Assembly (NCBI RefSeq): GCF_033954455.1 | Contig: NZ_CP121473.1 | Span: 1,178,001-1,242,000, forward strand | Source: Thiorhodovibrio litoralis | GTDB lineage: Bacteria; Pseudomonadota; Gammaproteobacteria; Chromatiales; Chromatiaceae | DNA length: 64,000 nt | Direction of reading: 5' to 3' | Shown here: positions 37,729 through 47,090 of the stretch, one piece after another | How the letters are laid out: each line of letters begins with the position of its first letter | Numbering within the stretch: the first letter of the stretch is position 1 | Position numbers and translations under genes: made by a program | The notes under the pieces: generated by a model | What the model saw: only the letters and a program-made list of their open reading frames with translations | Database searches by the model: none | Told to the model about the DNA's origin: nothing

Positions 37729-39713
37729 GCCTGCAAACTCTGCGCACAGCCGTCGCGCGCGGTTCGCTGCGCCCCTTCGACCTGCAATTCGCGCAGCAAC
37801 TAACACGGATATGGGAAAACGACGAGCCCGATTCTGATCCCAATCCCAATCCCGCTTCCAATCCACTGGTGCTGCTTGCCGCAGCGCTGGCCAGTCATCG
37901 CGCCGGGCAGGGGGATGTTTGTCTCTCGCTGCCCGATCATGCTGGCCAGCCAATTGGCGGCGGCACCGTTGGGAGCGATGTCGGTGTGAACGGTATTCCT
38001 GCTGGCGACCATCATGATGAGCATCATGGTGGGTTGAATAGCGGCGCTGTGGGGCGTGCCAATGGAAGGGGTGGCGATGAAGGTTTGGCAGCACCACCGC
38101 TTGAGGAATGGCTCGCCTGCCTGCGCGCGGCGCCCCTGATTGGACGCCCCGGTGAGCGCAAGCCGCTGATTCTCGACGACGCCGGGCGCCTCTACCTGGC
38201 GCGCTTCTGGTATCTGGAAGAACAGCTGGCTGACGCCCTGCGCGCTCGCCTCGGGCAATGGCGCGAGGATGTCGACCACGGCCGGCTGCGCGCGGGGCTC
38301 GAGCGTTTGTTTCCGCCGCCGGCGGCCGGGCAGATCGACTGGCAGCGTGTGGCGGCGGCGCTGGCCGTGCTAAGGCCAGTGTGCGTGATCTCTGGCGGGC
38401 CTGGGACCGGCAAGACTCGCACCGTGGCATCGGTGCTGGCGCTGCTGCAGGAGCAAGCCGGCACGCTGCCGCTGCGCATCGGCCTGGCGGCGCCGACCGG
38501 CAAAGCCGCGGCCCGCCTGAGCGAGTCCATCGCTGCCCAGAAAGGCGAGCTGGACATCGCTCCCGAGATCCGCGCCGCCATCCCTGAGGACGCGTTGACG
38601 TTGCATCGCCTGCTCGGTTACCGGCCCGGCCGGGCTTCGCCTCAGCGCGGCCCGGACAATCCGCTGCACCTCGATGTGCTGGTGGTCGATGAGGCCTCCA
38701 TGGTGGATCTGTCGCTGATGAGTCGCACGCTCGCGGCCCTGGCGCCGGACGCACGGCTGATTCTGCTCGGGGATCGCAATCAGCTGTCCTCGGTTGCCGC
38801 CGGCATGGTCCTTGGCGATATCTGCGGGCGCGGGGCGAGCCTGAGCTATTCGCCGGCGCAACTGGAGGTGCTCGCAGAACTGGGGTGCGCCATCCCCGAG
38901 AGCGATCCAATGCGGCAAGCCCCCGAGCGCCAGGGTGGCCTGGCCGACCACATTGTCGAGTTGCGCAAGAGTTGGCGCTTTGATGACGCCAGCGGCATCG
39001 GCGCCCTGGCCACGGCCGTCAATGCCGGCGATGGCGCGCGCGCTGCTGCAGTCTTGCAGGACCCGGCTTTCCCCGACGTGGTGCGTCTCGATCGCGGCAG
39101 CGAGCCCCTCAAGCGGATGATGCGTGAGCAGCTCGCGCCCATCTTTCGCGAGGCCATCGCCGCCGCCGACCCGACCAAGGCACTGCAGGAGCTTAACCGT
39201 TTCCGCATCCTCACCGCCGTGCGCGAAGGCCCGCATGGCGTTAATCGTCTCAACACCCTGGCCGCCGACGTGCTGGAGTCAGCCGGCGCCATCGCGCGCA
39301 GCGGGAGCTTCTACCCCGGTCTGCCGTTGATGATCACCGCCAACGATCACGCCCAGCGCCTCTACAACGGCGACGTCGGCATCATCCTCCCCGACGCGGA
39401 CGCCGATGGCGCCCTGCGCTTCTGGCTGCAGACCTCCGAGGGCGTGCGCCGTCTACTGCCGGCGCGCCTGCCGGCGCACGAGACCGTCTTCGCCATGACC
39501 ATCCACAAAAGCCAGGGCAGCGAATTCGACAACGTCCTGCTCGTGCTGCCCGAAACCGACAGCCCCCTGCTCACCCGCGAGCTGCTCTACACCGGAATCA
39601 CCCGCGCCAAAAAGCAGGCCGCGATCATGGCCGAGCCGAGCGAAATCACCTCCGCCTGCACCCGCCGTGTCGAGCGTGCAACCGGGCTGTTCGATGCGCT
39701 GTGGCAGCAGTGA
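37725..39713 (+). CDS. recD: Exodeoxyribonuclease V alpha subunit
   Basis: RecD is the 5'-3' helicase of the complex. The 662-residue protein has ISGGPGTGKTRTVASVLALL (Walker A, about residues 223-231), LAAPTGKAAARLSESI, TLHRLLGYRPG, DVLVVDEASMVDLSLM, ILLGDRNQLSSVAAG, and the late MTIHKSQGSEFDNVLLVLP and LYTGITRAKK. An unusual Gly/His/Asp/Asn-rich stretch (residues about 75-120, including GDHHDEHHGGLNSG) interrupts the N-terminal domain, in a region with tandem CAATCCCAATCCC-like DNA just before it. Translation is coupled to recB by ATGA. The three genes thus form one compact operon. Confidence 0.95.
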   Translation: MSLQTLRTAVARGSLRPFDLQFAQQLTRIWENDEPDSDPNPNPASNPLVLLAAALASHRAGQGDVCLSLPDHAGQPIGGGTVGSDVGVNGIPAGDHHDEHHGGLNSGAVGRANGRGGDEGLAAPPLEEWLACLRAAPLIGRPGERKPLILDDAGRLYLARFWYLEEQLADALRARLGQWREDVDHGRLRAGLERLFPPPAAGQIDWQRVAAALAVLRPVCVISGGPGTGKTRTVASVLALLQEQAGTLPLRIGLAAPTGKAAARLSESIAAQKGELDIAPEIRAAIPEDALTLHRLLGYRPGRASPQRGPDNPLHLDVLVVDEASMVDLSLMSRTLAALAPDARLILLGDRNQLSSVAAGMVLGDICGRGASLSYSPAQLEVLAELGCAIPESDPMRQAPERQGGLADHIVELRKSWRFDDASGIGALATAVNAGDGARAAAVLQDPAFPDVVRLDRGSEPLKRMMREQLAPIFREAIAAADPTKALQELNRFRILTAVREGPHGVNRLNTLAADVLESAGAIARSGSFYPGLPLMITANDHAQRLYNGDVGIILPDADADGALRFWLQTSEGVRRLLPARLPAHETVFAMTIHKSQGSEFDNVLLVLPETDSPLLTRELLYTGITRAKKQAAIMAEPSEITSACTRRVERATGLFDALWQQ

Positions 39714-39742
39714 GCCGCACCCGTCCAAGATAAACTTACTTT

Positions 39743-42136
39743 TTAATACAAGCGCTGCTGAAACCCCACAAACACCTCCCGAATCCCGCCAGGCGGCCCC
39801 AGCTCCGCCACCGCATCCGCGACGCTGTGATACTTCAGCTCAATCAACTGCGGCAGGCGTTCGGCGTCGAGCACGTCCACCCCAGTGCTGACATAGTGAT
39901 CCAGCACGAAGCTCAAGAACTGCTGCTGGGGATACTCATGGCCGGCAAAGATCGCGTCCCGATGGGAGACAACCCGCTCCGCGCGGGTGATCGGGGGCTG
40001 GGCGTAGGCAATGTAAGCCAGCACGTCGTATAAGTCGCTGTGTTCCGCCTCGACCAACTTGCCGATCTCGCGCAGTTGCTCCACCCCGTAGCCGCGTTCT
40101 TCCAGCCCCTGCAACAGCGCCTTGCGGGTGTCCGGTTGGCCCCAGAGTTGGCGTAATTCGTCCTCGTTCTTGAACAGCTCGGGCAGTTCGCCGTAGAGCC
40201 GCTCCACAAACTGCCGCGCCGAGATCGGCTTGCCGTCGGGGCTCCAAAAGCTGGTCGCGCTCATGGACTGGATCAGGCGTTCCTTGCCGTCCGCCAGTTT
40301 GATCTTGACCTTGCGGCGGGGTTGGGTCTCGCATTCGCATGGAGACATCCCGCACTTGGGGCAGGGTTCCGGTCCGGCCTTTTCGCAGATGCACGGCGTT
40401 TCGCCGCAGACCTCGCAAGGCTGCGGTTGCGGTCGCGCGCAGGTGCAGGGCTGATTGCCGCAGCGCCGGCAGGGCTCGGGCTCCAGCGGCTCGCCGTCCC
40501 ACTCCGGGTCGTTAAAATGCTCGTAAGCCTTCACGAAGTCGTGAATGGTGAAGTAGTCCTTGCCGTCGAACAGCCGGGTGCCGCGCCCGATGATCTGCTT
40601 GAACTCGATGATGGAGTTGACCGGGCGCATCAGCACGATATGGCGGACGTTGCGCGCGTCCACCCCGGTGGAGAGCTTCTGCGAGGTGGTCAGCATGGTG
40701 GGGATGGTCTTTTCGTTGTCGCGAAAGGCCTTCAACCAGGCGTCGCCCTGGGCACCGTCATTGGCCGTTACCCGCTCGCAATAGTGCGGGTCCGGGTTGG
40801 TCTTGAGCTGATTGATCAGGTTGCGTATCGCCAGCGCATGCGCCTGGGTGGCGCAGAACACCAGGGTCTTCTCGCGCGGGTCGATGGCGTCGAGAAACTG
40901 CTTCACCCGGTAGCGCTCGCGCGCTTCGATCTCGATCACCCGGTTGAAGTCGTCCTCGGTATAACGGTGGCCGTCCTCGATCTCGCCCTCGATGATGTCA
41001 TCATCCGGGGTATAGACATACTCATCCAGGGTGGTGGCGATTTGCCGCACCTTGAAGGGCGTCAGGTAGCCGTCGTTGATGCCCTCCTTCAGCGAGTAGA
41101 CATAGACCGGCTCGCCAAAATAGACATAAGTATCGGCGTTGTGACGGCGCTTGGGCGTGGCGGTCAGGCCCAGCTGCACCGCCGGGCTGAAGTGCTCCAT
41201 GATGCCGCGCCAGTTGCTCTCGTTGTTGGCGCCGCCCCGGTGGCACTCATCGATCACCACGAAGTCGAAGAAGTCCGGCGGGTAATCGCCAAAGCTCGGG
41301 GCCGGTTTGCCGCTGGCGTCCCGCCCACTCATAAAGGTCTGGAAGATGGTGAAAAACAGGCTGCCATTCTTCGGCACCCGGCCGCGCTTGCGGATAATCT
41401 GGGGGTCGATGCGCACCAGGGCATCGTCAGGAAAGGCCGAGAAGTCGTTGAACGCCTGATCGGCCAGGATGTTGCGATCCGCCAGGAACAGAATGCGCGG
41501 CAGCCGGCCAGGCTCTCCGGTCTCGCGTGCCAGCAGGCTCCAGCGGGCTTGGAACAGCTTCCAAGAGATTTGAAAGGAGATGGCGGTCTTGCCCGTCCCG
41601 GTGGCCAGGGTCAGCAGAATCCGATCCCGGCCAGCCGCGATGGCCTCCAGCGCCCGGTTGATGGCGTTGTGCTGGTAGTAGCGCGGCTGCCAGAAACCGC
41701 CCTTGTCCTCGAAAGGCACCTCACCGAAGCGCTCGCGCCAGGCATTGACCTCGGCAAAGGTCAGATCCCATAGGCTTTGCGGGCTTGGCCAAGCCTCCAG
41801 CGGGCCTTCCGCGCCGGTCTCCATGTCCACCTGATAGACCCCGAGGCCGTTGGTGGAAAGCGCAAAGCGGGCCTGCAAGCGTTCCGCGTAGCGCTTGGCC
41901 TGCGCCAGCCCTTCGGTCAAATCCAGGTCGCGGCGCTTAGCCTCCAGCACCGCGAGCTTTTGGCCCTGGTAGATCAGCACATAGTCGGCAATGTCCTGCC
42001 GCGCCCTTCGCCCGCCGCCGAGCAGCCGCCCCGGCGCGATCACCTCGCGGCGCACCCGACTGCCGTCCACCACACCCCAGCCGGCGTCTTTCAGCGCGGG
42101 GTCGATGAGCTCGGCGCGGGTTTCGGCTTCGTTCAT
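39743..42136 (-). CDS. hsdR: Type I restriction enzyme R subunit (EcoEI-like HsdR)
   Basis: The 797-residue protein holds the N-terminal PD-(D/E)XK nuclease site (RQDIADYVLIYQGQKLAVLEAKRRD) and a superfamily 2 translocase: ILLTLATGTGKTAISFQI, ILFLADRNILADQA, VVIDECHRGGANNESNW, LGLTATPKR, TTSQKLSTGVDARNVRHIVLM and IGRGTRLFDGK. The C-terminal EcoEI_R_C region (MSATSFWSPDGKPISARQFVERLYGELPELF) is present. Between motor and C-terminal domain (about 40330-40475) lie three cysteine clusters of the type CxxCGxxPCxC. ATG 42136 begins MNEAETRAELIDPALKDAGW, which is the family start; upstream frame codons are unlike HsdR. It acts only with HsdM2S, and the hsdM copy here is frameshifted. Confidence 0.93.
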   Translation of the reverse strand: MNEAETRAELIDPALKDAGWGVVDGSRVRREVIAPGRLLGGGRRARQDIADYVLIYQGQKLAVLEAKRRDLDLTEGLAQAKRYAERLQARFALSTNGLGVYQVDMETGAEGPLEAWPSPQSLWDLTFAEVNAWRERFGEVPFEDKGGFWQPRYYQHNAINRALEAIAAGRDRILLTLATGTGKTAISFQISWKLFQARWSLLARETGEPGRLPRILFLADRNILADQAFNDFSAFPDDALVRIDPQIIRKRGRVPKNGSLFFTIFQTFMSGRDASGKPAPSFGDYPPDFFDFVVIDECHRGGANNESNWRGIMEHFSPAVQLGLTATPKRRHNADTYVYFGEPVYVYSLKEGINDGYLTPFKVRQIATTLDEYVYTPDDDIIEGEIEDGHRYTEDDFNRVIEIEARERYRVKQFLDAIDPREKTLVFCATQAHALAIRNLINQLKTNPDPHYCERVTANDGAQGDAWLKAFRDNEKTIPTMLTTSQKLSTGVDARNVRHIVLMRPVNSIIEFKQIIGRGTRLFDGKDYFTIHDFVKAYEHFNDPEWDGEPLEPEPCRRCGNQPCTCARPQPQPCEVCGETPCICEKAGPEPCPKCGMSPCECETQPRRKVKIKLADGKERLIQSMSATSFWSPDGKPISARQFVERLYGELPELFKNEDELRQLWGQPDTRKALLQGLEERGYGVEQLREIGKLVEAEHSDLYDVLAYIAYAQPPITRAERVVSHRDAIFAGHEYPQQQFLSFVLDHYVSTGVDVLDAERLPQLIELKYHSVADAVAELGPPGGIREVFVGFQQRLY

Positions 42137-42225
42137 CAGAGCGCAACCAAATAGATCCAGCCGCCCAGTTGCGGCAAGATTAAGAAGGGGTGAGCGATTG
42201 GAAACAACAACCTCAGTGTTCCAGG

Positions 42226-42346
42226 GAATCAAAACCCGATCAAGAAAGTTCAGATGGTTTTTGGCATCTTAAGTAATTGATTCAATTTACTTTAGTGAAT
42301 TTCGCCCCGTCGTGGTTTCGCTCAGAATCAAAACCCCATCAAGAAA
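42226..42346. repeat. 22-bp direct repeat upstream of hsdR
   Basis: GAATCAAAACCCGATCAAGAAA at 42226-42247 recurs with one mismatch (G to C) at 42325-42346, 99 bp apart, in the AT-richer gap before hsdR. It could be a duplicated control site or a trace of an insertion or deletion event. Confidence 0.7.
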
Positions 42347-42347
42347 C

Positions 42348-43802
42348 TCAAGCCCAGCTTGGAATGTACCCGCTGCGCGGATGCTCCGGATCTGCCGCCT
42401 TGATGAGCCCGGCGTCGAGAGTCTTGTTGATGACCATTGTCGCCTGCGATGCGTTCTTCGACTCGATTCCAAAGCGCTGACACAGGCTGGCATTTTTCAT
42501 CCGCTCACCACTGAGGAATTTTAGCACTGTATGCTGATAACAAGCACGGATTCTCTCATCCGGCGTCATGTGCGCGTAGCGCCTTGGCCCATAGAGAATC
42601 ACCTGCATCGAATGCTCGCCTTCCCGAAACAGCGGCGGCGGTAGCTGATGGCGCTCCACGGTGGCGATGACTTTATCCAGTCCGCTGCCTTGTTCCTCGC
42701 AAAACCCCATGCGGCGCATCAGGGCGGCCAATGCCTCGTTGCGGGACCGTGGCGGCAGGTCAATCATGCGATCAGCCTGGATCAAAGGCCGCCCGGGATT
42801 GGTGATCTCGATGCGATCATCAAACAGTTCGACCTGCGGTCCCGTGCCGGTCACCGTCATATCTTGATGGATCAGCGCGTTCACCACCAATTCGCGCACC
42901 GCCAGCTCTGGAAACAGGGGTTGTGCTTCGCGAATCGCGGCGCCGATCTGCTCTTGCGTTGGAATCATGCCATTGATATACCCAACCAGCCCCTCGAGAC
43001 CGGCGGCATAGCCTTTTTGCCCGTCCAATCGATGGGTCACGGTCGCCGCGCGGTTCTTGCCAGCGTAAACCACCAGCCGCACCGCCTTGCGCGCCAACGA
43101 TGGCTCGAACCGGTCGAGCTGGGTGGCGAACAATATCGCCCCAAGATGGGTGATGTTCCAACGCTGGCCAACATCACGCGCGATCAGTCGATCCGCCTCC
43201 AGCCGCTCGAAGATACCGGCGCGGTTATCCGGCAACGGATGGCGCGTGAGGCGGAAATACTGGGCATAGTCGAGCAGATCCAGCACCTCGTCGCCGCTCG
43301 CGTACGCTAGTGCGATGCCGTGCTCCCAGGCAAAGGGCCGCAGGCATTCGATCAGCTTGGTGTAACGCTCGGGATAATCCGTGAGCTTGGGCGTGGCGCT
43401 GCCAATGCGGATATAAGGGATGTTGTTGAAGGCCAACGGCGCCGAGGTCGCGGCCGGAATTTCCAGCAGCACCACCCGACCGTCGGGATGATTGACGGCG
43501 CGAAAGCCAAAGGCAGGGCTGGGTTGTAACCGCTGGGCGAGCCAGAGCTGAAACTCCTGATTGCCGGCCCGGAAGCTTGCCGGGTCAAAGCGGGTGCCGA
43601 TCACGGCATGGGTGGCATCGTCGATACCCCAGAGCAGATAGCCGAAGTCCCGTCCTTCCAATCGCGCGGCATTGGACAGCGCCGAACAACGCTTGCCGAT
43701 GTTTTCCGGATCGACGTTGTCCCGTTTGAATTCCAGCCAGGGCTGTTCCGCGCCGAGGGCTCGCAACTCGTCGATCAGATCGATGTCGCGCGCCTCGTTC
43801 AC
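42348..43802 (-). CDS. AlbA_2 (Schlafen-type) ATP-binding protein in the RM operon
   Basis: The 484-residue protein has an N-terminal AlbA_2 domain: LIDELRALGAEQPWLEFKRDN, KRCSALSNAARLEGRDFGYLLWGIDDATHAVIGT. A GHKL-like ATPase module of the 'HATPase_c_4' type (ELAVRELVVNALIHQDM, IEITNPGRPLI, GFCEEQGSGLDKVI) follows. A winged-helix-like C-terminus ends in SGYIPSWA. Such proteins are frequent near type I RM systems and other defence genes; a role in regulating or supporting the system is suspected, not shown. The GTG start at 43802 overlaps the hsdS stop (GTGA), so it is translated with hsdS. Confidence 0.85.
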   Translation of the reverse strand: MNEARDIDLIDELRALGAEQPWLEFKRDNVDPENIGKRCSALSNAARLEGRDFGYLLWGIDDATHAVIGTRFDPASFRAGNQEFQLWLAQRLQPSPAFGFRAVNHPDGRVVLLEIPAATSAPLAFNNIPYIRIGSATPKLTDYPERYTKLIECLRPFAWEHGIALAYASGDEVLDLLDYAQYFRLTRHPLPDNRAGIFERLEADRLIARDVGQRWNITHLGAILFATQLDRFEPSLARKAVRLVVYAGKNRAATVTHRLDGQKGYAAGLEGLVGYINGMIPTQEQIGAAIREAQPLFPELAVRELVVNALIHQDMTVTGTGPQVELFDDRIEITNPGRPLIQADRMIDLPPRSRNEALAALMRRMGFCEEQGSGLDKVIATVERHQLPPPLFREGEHSMQVILYGPRRYAHMTPDERIRACYQHTVLKFLSGERMKNASLCQRFGIESKNASQATMVINKTLDAGLIKAADPEHPRSGYIPSWA

Positions 43803-45046
43803 GCGGCCACCTGTTCGGCCTCACGCTCAAGCTTGTCGGTGGTGAGTTCGCCTGCGAAAGCTTTGTGGAGGAGGGATTGTTTGAGTTCGTTTAGTGCGGA
43901 CTGCTTTTCAATATAGATGGCCAGCAATCTATCACTTTCAGCTTCCAGTTCATTCAATCGTCCTGCTATCTCCGCTTGTTTTGATTGTGTTGCCGGAAAT
44001 CTGACAGCGATAGCTCCAAGTTTGGCAGGAGATGTATGCCTAACTTTTACGCCAGAAGCAGTGGATTGCACCGAGGCTCGGAATGCTCGAGTGTTGAACT
44101 GATGAAAGAAAAAATCGTTTTCCCACTGAATACCATCTAAAACTTCAACAAGTCCCAATCGCTGATTGTGCAAATACCTATCTGGCTCTGGTACGATCAA
44201 AGAGCTTCCGAGCACGCCAACAGCCTGTTCTGTCATAGCAATTAGGAAATCACCTCTGCTTAAGATAAAGCCTGAAGGTATTTCGCCAGAGTAAAACTTT
44301 GTCTTCTTGCCTTGGTCTCTAAATCCGCCGCGCTCCCAAAAGGAACCTGGAGTTAAAATAACGTACTTCCCTTTAGTTGCGAAATATTCACTCTTGAAAG
44401 CGAAGCCATGCTTGATCGAGCAAAGTTCGTTTAGATTCCTTTTTTCCCATGAATCAGGCGCAAACATAAATGTTGAGTCTCGGGCAGCCTCAAAGACTTC
44501 CCGCGCATTCGCCAGGTTCTTTTCGGTATTGGCGATGGCCATCTCAATCCCGGTGAATGCTTCGTCGAGAATGGAGACTATGCGCTTTTGAGTTGATATA
44601 GGCGCGAACTGAACTTGAGTGGTCTTTATCTTAATCTGAGAAATATTAGGCTGGGCGTTGCCCGTCGCCCTTGCGACAAGGTCTTTTTGTCTATAAAGCA
44701 AAGAGTAGTAGAGATACTCGGGTAGGAATTTCTCGTTTGGATAAATGCCGCAAACTGCCTGATTAGTAGCAGAGTTGAATCGAAGTATTCCTACTTGTCC
44801 CGCTGTTGCACCATACATTGCGATTAGTACAGTATTTTTTGGGAAAACTTTTGCTGAGGACCGCTCCAAGCCCAACTCAGTAATGAAATGCTTGGCAGAA
44901 GTAATGTCCCGTCTGCAGACTTCACCGCTTAAAAGCCAAGGGATCTCGCCACCTTCATAGAATTCTCGTCTTGATTTGAGCGGAGTACCACCTGCTCCAG
45001 TCTTACAAACTTTTCCAATCTCCACTGGAGTCCATTTTTCTTTCAC
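43799..45046 (-). CDS. hsdS: Type I restriction enzyme specificity subunit
   Basis: HsdS sets the DNA target for methylation and cleavage. The 415-residue protein has two target-recognition domains: about residues 5-180 (GGTPLKSRREFYEGGEIPWL, MYGATAGQVGIL, GNAQPNISQIKI) and 200-375. Each is followed by a helical spacer (QKRIVSILDEAFTGIEMAIANTEKNL, and QAEIAGRLNELEAESDRLLAIY). It ends with the typical LNELKQSLLHKAFAGELT. The recognition sequence cannot be read off. Base composition is clearly AT-richer than its neighbours, common for exchanged hsdS genes. GTG 45046 overlaps the hsdM stop. Confidence 0.92.
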   Translation of the reverse strand: MKEKWTPVEIGKVCKTGAGGTPLKSRREFYEGGEIPWLLSGEVCRRDITSAKHFITELGLERSSAKVFPKNTVLIAMYGATAGQVGILRFNSATNQAVCGIYPNEKFLPEYLYYSLLYRQKDLVARATGNAQPNISQIKIKTTQVQFAPISTQKRIVSILDEAFTGIEMAIANTEKNLANAREVFEAARDSTFMFAPDSWEKRNLNELCSIKHGFAFKSEYFATKGKYVILTPGSFWERGGFRDQGKKTKFYSGEIPSGFILSRGDFLIAMTEQAVGVLGSSLIVPEPDRYLHNQRLGLVEVLDGIQWENDFFFHQFNTRAFRASVQSTASGVKVRHTSPAKLGAIAVRFPATQSKQAEIAGRLNELEAESDRLLAIYIEKQSALNELKQSLLHKAFAGELTTDKLEREAEQVAA

Positions 45047-46526
45047 AACATCCCCCGAATCCCTTCCAGAATCTCCTCACTCTCCTTATCCAGCGTCTCA
45101 ATCTCGTTAATAATCACCTCCGGATCACGCAGCGGTGCTTCCTCCGCCTTGTTGGGGTTGCGCACCGACAGGTCCCAGGTTTCCTGATCGACATCGGAAA
45201 TATCCACCGACCAGGACTGCTCCGAGTCAGCAAAGCTGGCTTGCAGCTCCGCAAACTCCTTCAGGTCATCATCATTCAGCGGGCTGGTCTTGCCGAGGCT
45301 GCGACCCGGATCAAGCTGGTAGTACCAAATCCGCCGCGTCGGGGCACCTTTCTCGAAGAAGAGCACCACGGTTTTGACGCCGGCGCCGAGGAAGGTGCCG
45401 CCAGGGCAATCGAGGATGCTGTGCAGGTTGCAGCCGTGCAGCAATTCCCGCCGCAGCGCGCGGGAGAGGCATTGTCCGAGTTCGACAGGAAGGTGTTCTT
45501 GATAACGATGGCGGCGCGGCCGCCAGCCTTGAGGTACTTGATGAAGTGCTGCAAGAACAGAAAGGCGGTCTCGCCGGTTTTGATGTCGAAATTCTGCTGA
45601 ATCTCCTTGCGTTCCTTGCCGCCGAAGGGCGGATTGGCCAGAATGACCTCGAAGCGGTCTTTCTCCTGCACATCGGCCAGGTTCTCCGTCAGGCTGTTGG
45701 TGTGCAGGACATTGGGCGCCTCGATGCCGTGCAGGATCATGTTCATGATCCCGATCACATAGAGTAGGCTTTTCTTCTCCTTGGCGAAGAAGGTGCGGGT
45801 CTGCAAGATGTCGAGATCGTGCGTGGAGAGCTTGGGCGGATTGGGGCTGTCCGGTCCCTCGGGGCCGTAACGGAGATAATCATGCGCCTCGCACAAGAAC
45901 CCGGCCGAGCCGGCGGCGGCATCGTAGATGCGCTCGCCGATCTGGGGCTTGACCACCCGGATCATGGCGCGGATCAGCGGGCGCGGGGTGTAGTACTCAC
46001 CGCCATTGCGCCCGGCGTTGCCCATGTTGCGAATCTTGGCTTCGTACAGGTGCGATAGCTCGTACTTCTCCTTCTGCGAGCGGAAGCTCAGGCCGTCCAC
46101 TAGCTCCAGGGCATCGCGCAGGCTGTAGCCGCTTTGGAACTTGTTGGGAATCTCGCCAAAGATTTCGCCGATCTTGTACTCGATGGTGTTGGTATCCGCC
46201 GCGCGCGTCTTAAAGCCTTTGAGGTAGGGAAACAGCTCGGCGTTGACGAACAGGATCAGGTCGGGGCCGGTCAGGGCGTTGTCATGGTCAAAGCGGCCAT
46301 CGGCGGTCTTGGGCGCGGCCCAGCTCGACCAGCGGTACTTGGGCTCGATGAGGTGCCGATAGGGCTTGCCCATCAGCTCGGCCTCGATCGCGTGCTCGCG
46401 CTCCAGATCGTCGAGGTACTTCAGGAACAGCATCCAGGAGGTTTGCTCGGTGTAGTCGAGCTCGGTCGCGCAACCGGCCTCTTTCCAGAGCACATCGTCG
46501 ATATTGCGGAAGCTTTGTTCAAACAC
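45043..46526 (-). pseudogene. hsdM: Type I DNA methyltransferase HsdM, frameshifted
   Basis: The N6-adenine methyltransferase part is intact: FEQSFRNIDDVLWKEAGCATELDYTEQTSWMLFLKYLDDLE, GGEYYTPRPLIRAMI, IYDAAAGSAGFLCEA (SAM site) and FEVILANPPFGGKE (NPPF). At about 45473 the reading frame shifts; an extra TC within GCCTCTCCCGCG accounts for it. The original frame would read SRALRRELLHGCNLHSILDCPGGTF and continue VVLFFEKG to the stop at 45043. Without the fix, translation drifts into an unrelated tail and stops at 45276. Restart at ATG 45444 could yield a split protein. GTG 46526, with GGGAAAG upstream, is the chosen start. A sequencing error is possible. Confidence 0.82.
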
Positions 46527-46607
46527 GGGCAATCTTTCCCTGTACTTCGAAGGGGAATGCAATCCCAAGGTCGGTGCGGCTGGCTCGCTCGCCGTCTCAC
46601 TCAGCAC

Positions 46608-47012
46608 TCAAGCAACCAAGGCTGTGATAATCGCATCGGCCAGCATGGGCACGGCGCAGACGGCCGAATATACAATAAGCTCGTGTTTCGATGGTGGAGT
46701 GCCGTCGACAAAGCCGCCTCCGGTCACCTCCAAGCTCGTGTCGCACCTCGGGCAGAGCCGCGTGGTCAACCACGGTGCTGTGATGCGTTGGAGCACCTGG
46801 ATCGCGAGCGGCAAGGAACTCAGTGCAACCGCCATGCCTGTCAGAATGGCGAGCCAGGTGATTGGAAGCAGGTGGTCGAAGAAGTCCACCCAAAAGGCGT
46901 TGGCGACGACCAGGACAACCAGCATCGGCAGAATCGACGTTGGCATGGAGTGCGAGTAGCTGCTTCCACAGGTCGGGCAGCGGTAGCACTGAGCAAGGCT
47001 ACTGAACAGCAT
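46608..47012 (-). CDS. Small membrane protein with CxxC zinc-ribbon-like motifs
   Basis: This 134-residue protein starts MLFSSLAQ, with GGGAGGTGGTC just upstream. It has CYRCPTC near the N-terminus, two hydrophobic segments (about residues 32-45 and 52-75), a second pair CPRC at about 93-96, and a final hydrophobic stretch (IVYSAVCAVPMLADAIITALV). The pattern is a membrane protein with cytoplasmic zinc-ribbon-like ends. I do not recognise a named family. It lies 81 bp upstream of hsdM on the same strand, so it may be linked to the RM island, though no function follows from that. Confidence 0.65.
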   Translation of the reverse strand: MLFSSLAQCYRCPTCGSSYSHSMPTSILPMLVVLVVANAFWVDFFDHLLPITWLAILTGMAVALSSLPLAIQVLQRITAPWLTTRLCPRCDTSLEVTGGGFVDGTPPSKHELIVYSAVCAVPMLADAIITALVA

Positions 47013-47090
47013 GACCACCTCCCGTTGAGCCCAGCGTATTAATGCAACCGACCTCTGTTCAAGCACAGACCGCCAAGACGGGGCGGAGAC

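Noticed and set aside
37288-38910. 540-codon minus-strand ORF across the recB-recD junction
   Set aside because: Shadow of two well-supported genes; low-complexity Arg/Pro/Ala translation.
40322-41773. 483-codon plus-strand ORF opposite hsdR
   Set aside because: Antisense of a clear HsdR; no recognisable motif.
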